Below are positions 59,236 through 64,000 of a DNA stretch of 64,000 nucleotides, one piece after another. Position numbers and translations under genes: made by a program. The notes beneath the pieces are model-generated. The model was not told the DNA's origin. It ran no database searches and worked only from the letters and a program-made list of their open reading frames with translations. Each line of letters begins with the position of its first letter. Positions within the stretch are counted from its first letter, which is position 1. Source of the DNA: Antarcticimicrobium sediminis (GTDB lineage: Bacteria; Pseudomonadota; Alphaproteobacteria; Rhodobacterales; Rhodobacteraceae); the NCBI RefSeq assembly GCF_004348975.1, contig NZ_SMFP01000004.1, forward strand, positions 186,001 to 250,000. Direction: 5' to 3'.

Positions 59236-60369
59236 ATGGATTTCAATTTGACCGATGAACGCCAGATGCTGCAGGACAGCCTGCGGCGCTATCTGGCGGA
59301 CAAATACACCACCAAGGTGCGCAACGAGATCCTCGAGTCCGAGACCGGAATGAGCGGCGCGATCTGGACCGGTCTGGCAGATCTGGGCGTGATCGGCGCC
59401 CTTTTCACCGAGGCGCAGGGCGGTTTCGGCGGTGCCGGTTTCGACATCACCACGGTGTTCGAGGAACTGGGCCGCGCCGGCGTGGTCGAGCCGATGTTGG
59501 ACAGCGCCATTCTTGGCGGTCGCCTGATCGCCGCGCTGGGCGATGACGCGCAGCAGGCGCTGTTGGGCGATGTGATCGGCGGCACCCTGCATCTGGCTTT
59601 TGCCCATGGTGAGCCGACCAGCCGCTATGACCTCAGCCGGGTTCAGGCCACCGCCGTACAAAATGGCGACGACATTGTACTGAACGGGCGCAAGGCCGTT
59701 GTCGCCAATGCCGAGGCCGCCGGTTATCTGATCGTGTCGGCGCGCGAAAGCGGCGCGGCGGATGACGTCGACGGGATTTCGCTGTTTCTGGTTCCGGCCG
59801 ATAGCGCCGGGCTGACGCTTCGGGGCTATCCGCTGTTCGCGGGTGGCCGCGCGGCCGAGGTCTCGTTCGACGATCTGCACCTGCCGTCCTCGACCCGCCT
59901 TGGCGCTGCGGGCGCGGCCTATCCGGCCATTGCGGCTGCGGTCGCGGCGGCCAATGTGGCGTTGGCGGCAGAAGCCTTGGGCGCGATGGAAACCGCGACC
60001 GAGCTGACCCGCAGCTACCTGATGACGCGGCAACAGTTCGGCCGGCCCATCGGGACGTTTCAGGCCTTGCAGCACCGCTATTCCGATATGCTGATCGAGC
60101 TGGAGCAGGCCCGCTCTGCCGTGATCAACGCCGCTGGGCATCTGGAGCGCGACGCGCAACAGCGCGATCTGCAGATCGCGGCGGCCCGCAACCTGATCGG
60201 GCGGTCGGCGCGACTGGTGGCAGAGGAATCGATCCAGATGCATGGCGGCATCGCCATGACGCAGGAATACGAACTCGCCCATATCGCCAAGCGGATCGTG
60301 ATGACGGATCACCGCTTTGGCGATACCGATTATCATCTGGAGCGTTTCATTGCCCTCAGCGCCGCCTGA
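59236..60369 (+). CDS. Acyl-CoA dehydrogenase, small partner (PimD-like)
   Basis: 377 residues. The N-terminal domain is standard; the middle region has shorter substrate loops, and C-terminal RQQFGRPIGTFQALQHRYSD is FAD-binding. The position of the catalytic Glu near the C-terminus (MTDHRFGDTDYHL) shows none, so it may be structural or share the active site with the large subunit. Begins 4 bases after the preceding stop. Confidence 0.85.
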   Translation: MDFNLTDERQMLQDSLRRYLADKYTTKVRNEILESETGMSGAIWTGLADLGVIGALFTEAQGGFGGAGFDITTVFEELGRAGVVEPMLDSAILGGRLIAALGDDAQQALLGDVIGGTLHLAFAHGEPTSRYDLSRVQATAVQNGDDIVLNGRKAVVANAEAAGYLIVSARESGAADDVDGISLFLVPADSAGLTLRGYPLFAGGRAAEVSFDDLHLPSSTRLGAAGAAYPAIAAAVAAANVALAAEALGAMETATELTRSYLMTRQQFGRPIGTFQALQHRYSDMLIELEQARSAVINAAGHLERDAQQRDLQIAAARNLIGRSARLVAEESIQMHGGIAMTQEYELAHIAKRIVMTDHRFGDTDYHLERFIALSAA

Positions 60370-60769
60370 AATCGACGCCGCCGGTCTCATCCATGGTGAG
60401 ACCGGCGCGCAAAACCTGATCGGCTGGACCGTGGATGTGCGCCAGCCGGATGGGCGCGCGCGGCTTTATCTCGATGTCGATGACCGCCATTCGAACCGCC
60501 ACGGGGTGCTGCATGGTGGCATTCAGGCGATGCTGCTGGACAGTGCCTGTGGCTATAGCGGATCGCTGTATCTGGACCCTGCGACATTGCCGCAGATGAT
60601 GAGCCTGTCGTTCACCACCCAATTTCTTGCCCCCTGCGGGCAGGGTCGGGTGATGGCGATTGGCCGGGTCACCGGCGGTGGCAAGCGCACCCTGTTCATC
60701 GAAGGGGCGCTGTTTGATGCCGACGAGCGGTTGGTTGCCACCGGCACCGGCGTCTATCGGGCACGATAG
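60350..60769 (+). CDS. PaaI/YdiI-like hotdog thioesterase
   Basis: 139 residues. TTG start at 60350 has GGAG at 60339-60342 and lies inside the last 20 bases of the previous gene; the longer upstream frame looks like antisense-phase noise. Family signature: NRHGVLHGGIQAMLLDSACGYSG. It likely hydrolyses acyl-CoA thioesters, releasing CoA when intermediates stall. Confidence 0.82.
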   Translation: MPSAPPEIDAAGLIHGETGAQNLIGWTVDVRQPDGRARLYLDVDDRHSNRHGVLHGGIQAMLLDSACGYSGSLYLDPATLPQMMSLSFTTQFLAPCGQGRVMAIGRVTGGGKRTLFIEGALFDADERLVATGTGVYRAR

Positions 60770-60792
60770 CGCAATATCCGGGAGGGATCGCA

Positions 60793-61566
60793 ATGCCAAC
60801 CGCACGCATCGAGGATCAAGGCGACAGGCTGGTCGTGGTCAACATGAATGCCGCCCGGCGCGGCGCGCTGTCGCCCGACCTCTACAAGGCCATCATCGCG
60901 GCGGTCGAGCAGGCGGCGCAGCCGCGTATTCGCGCGGTGATCTTGACCTCTGAGGGGGGATTCTTTTGCGCTGGCGGCGATCTTAACGTGTTGATCGAAC
61001 GGCAGGGCATGGCCGAGAGTGACCGTCGCGCCCAGATCGAAAACCTGCATGACCGTATCCGCGCGATCCGCGCTTGTCCGGTGCCGGTGATCGCGGCGAT
61101 CGAGGGCGGCGCGGCGGGGGCGGGGCTGTCCATCGCTCTGGCCTGCGATCTGATCGTCGCCGCCGAGGACGCGCAGTTCACCGCCGCCTATGTCAAGGCT
61201 GGGCTGGTGCCCGACGGCGGGCTCACCGCATCACTGGCGCGCTGCCTGCCGCGCCCGCTGGCGATGGAGATGTGCCTGTTGGGCCGTCCCGTGGGGGCAG
61301 GACGCATGGCGGCGCTGGGGGCGGTGAACTTGTTGCGCGCGCCGGGCGAAGCCGAAGCTGGCGCGCAGGATCTGGCCGATGCCTTGGCGCGCGGTCCGCG
61401 CGATACGCAGGGGGTGATCCGGGGGCTGGTGGCCGCGGCCTATGATGGCCCCGAGGCCGATCAGCTGGACCGCGAAGGCGATGCGATGGCGCGCGCCACC
61501 GGCAGCGCCGAGGCGGCCGAGGGGATCTCGGCGTTTCTGGAAAAGCGCAGGCCGGATTGGTCGTGA
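60793..61566 (+). CDS. Enoyl-CoA hydratase/isomerase family protein
   Basis: 257 residues. Crotonase fold with oxyanion loops SEGGFFCAGGDLN and IEGGAAGAGLSIALACD. The catalytic Glu region is atypical (DAQFTAAYVKAGLVPDGGLTA), lacking a standard Glu at one of the two positions, so hydratase versus isomerase activity is open. It ends the operon, 23 bases after the thioesterase stop. Confidence 0.86.
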   Translation: MPTARIEDQGDRLVVVNMNAARRGALSPDLYKAIIAAVEQAAQPRIRAVILTSEGGFFCAGGDLNVLIERQGMAESDRRAQIENLHDRIRAIRACPVPVIAAIEGGAAGAGLSIALACDLIVAAEDAQFTAAYVKAGLVPDGGLTASLARCLPRPLAMEMCLLGRPVGAGRMAALGAVNLLRAPGEAEAGAQDLADALARGPRDTQGVIRGLVAAAYDGPEADQLDREGDAMARATGSAEAAEGISAFLEKRRPDWS

Positions 61567-61675
61567 GCGCAAAGGGCTAGCTGGCGCATCGTGGCGATGG
61601 CGGCCAACCAGAACAAAGGGCGCTGCCCGGAGCAAACGCCGAAGGAGGGCATTTTGATCCAGGCGCTTTCAGCCC

Positions 61676-62368
61676 TCAGATATAAACGCCTTGCCCCGCC
61701 TCGCGGATGGCGCGGATATTCTGGCCATAGACCTGCGGCGTGTCGACCGAGCCGCCCTTGAACACGGCGGACCCGGCCACCAGCACATCGGCGCCCGCAT
61801 CGGCCACCAGCGGCGCAGTGGTCGGATCGACACCGCCGTCGATCTCGATATGCACGGGGCGGGTGCCGATCATCCGGCGTAGCTGCTTGATCTTGTCGAC
61901 CTGGGAATGGATGAATTTCTGTCCGCCAAAGCCGGGGTTCACCGTCATCACGCAGACCAGATCCACCATGTCGAGCAGGTACTCGACGGAAGCCGCCGGC
62001 GTGCCGGGGTTCAAGGCCAGCCCGGCCTTGCAGCCCGCGGCACGGATCGCCTGCAACGTGCGGTGCGGATGCGGCCCGGCCTCGAAATGGGCGGTGATCA
62101 CATCGGCGCCCGCCTCGGCATAGGCGGCGATAAAAGGGTCCACCGGCGCGATCATCAGGTGCACGTCCATCACTGTTTTCACATGCGGGCGGAAGGCTTT
62201 GACGGCGGGCGGGCCAAAGGTGAGGTTGGGCACGAAATGGCCATCCATCACGTCTACATGCACCCAATCCGCGCCCTGATCCTCGATCGCGCGGATCTCG
62301 CGCCCGAAATCAGCGAAATCGGCAGACAGGATCGACGGGGCGATCTTCAGCGTTCGGTCGAAACTCAT
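61676..62368 (-). CDS. rpe: Ribulose-phosphate 3-epimerase
   Basis: 230 residues. TIM barrel with [35 protein letters not shown] and [13 protein letters not shown]. It interconverts ribulose 5-phosphate and xylulose 5-phosphate in the pentose phosphate pathway. ATG 62368 has GGAGATATAC at correct spacing; the upstream frame to 62467 is not supported. Divergent from phnC. Confidence 0.95.
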   Translation of the reverse strand: MSFDRTLKIAPSILSADFADFGREIRAIEDQGADWVHVDVMDGHFVPNLTFGPPAVKAFRPHVKTVMDVHLMIAPVDPFIAAYAEAGADVITAHFEAGPHPHRTLQAIRAAGCKAGLALNPGTPAASVEYLLDMVDLVCVMTVNPGFGGQKFIHSQVDKIKQLRRMIGTRPVHIEIDGGVDPTTAPLVADAGADVLVAGSAVFKGGSVDTPQVYGQNIRAIREAGQGVYI

Positions 62369-62453
62369 CGGTATATCTCCGCTTGGCCTGCTCTGCATAT
62401 ATGTGCCCGCACCGCCGGAGGGTAGGGGGAATTGACGGTCGGGCATGATCCGG

Positions 62454-62482
62454 GCGTCACGAAACATTCACCACGCTGACAC
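62454..62482 (+). promoter_or_regulatory. Pho box upstream of phnC
   Basis: Three 7-base blocks separated by exactly 4 bases: GCGTCAC (62454-62460), CATTCAC (62465-62471), CTGACAC (62476-62482). They match CTGTCAC at 5, 5 and 6 of 7 positions. This 7-4-7 geometry is the hallmark of PhoB sites. It ends 54 bases before the phnC start. Confidence 0.7.
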
Positions 62483-62536
62483 AAAGCTTTTGAACAGCGC
62501 CGCTAGGTCAAACCCCGACAGAACAAGGGGTGGCCC

Positions 62537-63361
62537 GTGCTGCGTATCGAGAAACTGACCAAACGGTTCGGCGAGAACACCGCGGTGGATACCGCGACGC
62601 TGCATATCGACAAGCCTGGAATGATCGGCATCATCGGGCGCTCGGGGGCCGGAAAATCGACTCTATTGCGGATGATCAACCGTTTGGCCGATGCCTCGGA
62701 CGGGCAGATCCTGTTCGAGGGCCGCGATGTCACCAAGCTGACCGGCAAGGCCCGGCGCGGCTGGCAATCCGACTGCGCGATGATCTTTCAGCAGTTCAAT
62801 CTGGTGCCGCGCATGGACGTGGTGTCCAACGTGTTGCACGGCACGCTGAACCGCCGCTCGACCTTGGTCACCCTGTTCAACCTGTTCCCGCTGGAGGACA
62901 TCCACCGGGCGATCGACATCCTTGACCGGCTCGGCATCGCCGAACACGCGCCGAAACGGGCCGAGGCCCTGTCAGGCGGTCAACAACAGCGTGTCGCCAT
63001 CGCCCGCGCCCTGATGCAGGACCCAAAGATCATTCTGGCGGATGAACCGATTGCCAGCCTTGATCCGATGAACGCCCAGACCGTGATGGAGGCGCTGCAC
63101 CGCATCCACAAGGAAGACGGGCGCACCGTCATCTGCAACCTGCACACGCTGGATACGGCGCGGCGCTATTGCGACCGGGTGGTCGGTATGCGCGACGGGC
63201 GCATCGTGTTCGACGGCTTGCCCGAACAGCTGACCACCGGGGTAGCGCGCGAGATTTACGGCGCCGACGCCAGCTTTTCCGAGGCCGCGACCTCGACCGA
63301 GATCGCCGCCCTCGCCGCCCCGGCGCGCGATGTGACGCGTGACGCCGAAGCGATGATCTGA
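62537..63361 (+). CDS. phnC: Phosphonate ABC transporter ATP-binding protein
   Basis: 274 residues with GTG start preceded by AAGGGGTGG. Walker [10 protein letters not shown], signature [13 protein letters not shown], Walker [13 protein letters not shown]. PhnC energises phosphonate (or phosphite/phosphate ester) uptake. PhnD is encoded 60 bases downstream and the Pho box upstream implies induction by phosphate starvation. Confidence 0.92.
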   Translation: MLRIEKLTKRFGENTAVDTATLHIDKPGMIGIIGRSGAGKSTLLRMINRLADASDGQILFEGRDVTKLTGKARRGWQSDCAMIFQQFNLVPRMDVVSNVLHGTLNRRSTLVTLFNLFPLEDIHRAIDILDRLGIAEHAPKRAEALSGGQQQRVAIARALMQDPKIILADEPIASLDPMNAQTVMEALHRIHKEDGRTVICNLHTLDTARRYCDRVVGMRDGRIVFDGLPEQLTTGVAREIYGADASFSEAATSTEIAALAAPARDVTRDAEAMI

Positions 63362-63421
63362 CCTGCGAATTTCCTCGCCCGGGCCGATGGGGGCCGGGTT
63401 CTGTAATCTGGAGAGAGACCA

Positions 63422-64000
63422 ATGAAGAAACTGCTTGCCGCCATCGTGGCGACCACCGCGCTGAACGCCCCGGTTCTGGCCGAAGAAGGGATCACCGAAT
63501 TCCGCATCGGCCTTCTGGGCGGTGAAAACGCACAGGACCGCATGACCTCGAACGAATGCTACCGCGCCAAGGCCGAAGAGCTGCTGGGCGTTCCGGTCAA
63601 GCTGTTCACCCCGGCCGATTATGACGGTGTGATCCAGGGCCTGCTGGGCGGCACCATCGACATGGCGTGGCTAGGCGCATCTGGCTATGCCAAGACCTAT
63701 CTGACCAACCCCGACGCGGTCGAGCCGATCATGGTCAAGACCAATCTGGACGGCTCTTACGCCTATCACTCGATCGGTTTTGCCCGCAAGGACAGCGGCA
63801 TCACCTCGCTGGAGGATATGAAGGGCAAGCTGTTCGGCTTCGGTGATCCCAACTCGACCTCGGGCTACCTGATCCCGTCGATCGAAATCCCGGAAACCAC
63901 CGGCGCGTCGATGGAATCGGGCGACTATTTTGGCGAAGTGAAGTTCACCGGCGGCCATGAGCAGACCATCGTTGCGGTCAACAATGGCGACGTTGACGCC
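63422..64000 (+). CDS. phnD: Phosphonate ABC transporter substrate-binding protein PhnD, 3' end outside window
   Basis: At least 193 residues are visible and the frame continues past the window. A signal peptide (MKKLLAAIVATTALNAPVLAEE) precedes a PhnD-type binding protein; diagnostic parts are GGENAQDRM, FTPADYDGVIQGLLGG, IDMAWLGASGYAKTY and FGDPNSTSGYLIPS. It binds phosphonates in the periplasm for PhnCE transport. Gene order phnC-phnD suggests phnE follows. Confidence 0.92.
   Translation, partial: MKKLLAAIVATTALNAPVLAEEGITEFRIGLLGGENAQDRMTSNECYRAKAEELLGVPVKLFTPADYDGVIQGLLGGTIDMAWLGASGYAKTYLTNPDAVEPIMVKTNLDGSYAYHSIGFARKDSGITSLEDMKGKLFGFGDPNSTSGYLIPSIEIPETTGASMESGDYFGEVKFTGGHEQTIVAVNNGDVDA

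Overview
The window looks like a chromosomal segment of a Rhodobacteraceae (Roseobacter-group) alphaproteobacterium. It is GC-rich throughout. It carries a SoeABC/Pta/TauR/Tpa organosulfonate gene set, a BztABCD-type amino-acid ABC transporter, GabTD with a PuuR-like cupin regulator, and the spc/alpha ribosomal-protein cluster starting at rplO. I saw no IS element, prophage, CRISPR array, rRNA or replication origin. Nearly everything is intact, densely packed core or near-core metabolism.

Layout. (1) 1-10.4 kb, sulfonate/sulfite region: soeABC (minus strand, soeC cut by the window edge), a short pta, the MocR-type regulator tauR, an ArsR regulator overlapping an ArsP-type permease, and a taurine:pyruvate aminotransferase gene (tpa). 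CTGGA(C) boxes at tauR and tpa suggest one TauR regulon; xsc, the enzyme joining Tpa to Pta, is not in the window. (2) 10.7-16.1 kb: rplO-secY-adk-rpsM-rpsK-rpoA-rplQ, ending at a strong terminator and with several strong stem-loops in its gaps. (3) 16.1-22.3 kb: a host-attachment-like protein on the minus strand, then degP-rarA-crcB-rluC-HAD-ATP12 chaperone, mostly with 4-nt overlaps. (4) 22.5-27.1 kb: bztABCD with an internal terminator after bztA. (5) 27.1-36.1 kb, minus strand: rpmH-rnpA-yidD-ttcA-EAL protein-yidC-MOSC-engB-argB-ferredoxin-sixA. rpmH (44 aa) is short and easily missed. (6) 36.4-40.1 kb: TVP38-like membrane protein, mercuric-reductase-like flavoprotein, orphan histidine kinase, tRNA-Arg(ACG). 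(7) 40.3-45.3 kb, minus: a YhiI-RbbA-YhhJ-type efflux operon. (8) 45.7-51.6 kb: katG with a possible OxyR site, gabTD and a divergent cupin regulator. (9) 51.8-54.5 kb: a two-component flavin monooxygenase with flavin reductase, a divergent MarR-like regulator and a small unknown protein. (10) 54.7-61.6 kb: a beta-oxidation operon with a paired acyl-CoA dehydrogenase resembling pimeloyl-CoA degradation operons. (11) 61.7-64 kb: rpe, and divergent phnC-phnD with a good Pho box.

The most useful new observations are regulatory: phased TauR boxes, a triple-block Pho box at phnC, a repeated CTGT-N5-ACAG palindrome, phased repeats before the beta-oxidation operon, an attenuating terminator inside bzt, and hairpins in the ribosomal operon. 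The least understood protein modules are the flavin monooxygenase set and the ArsR/ArsP pair beside the sulfonate genes. I found no clearly new multi-gene system; the candidates are ranked in the findings.
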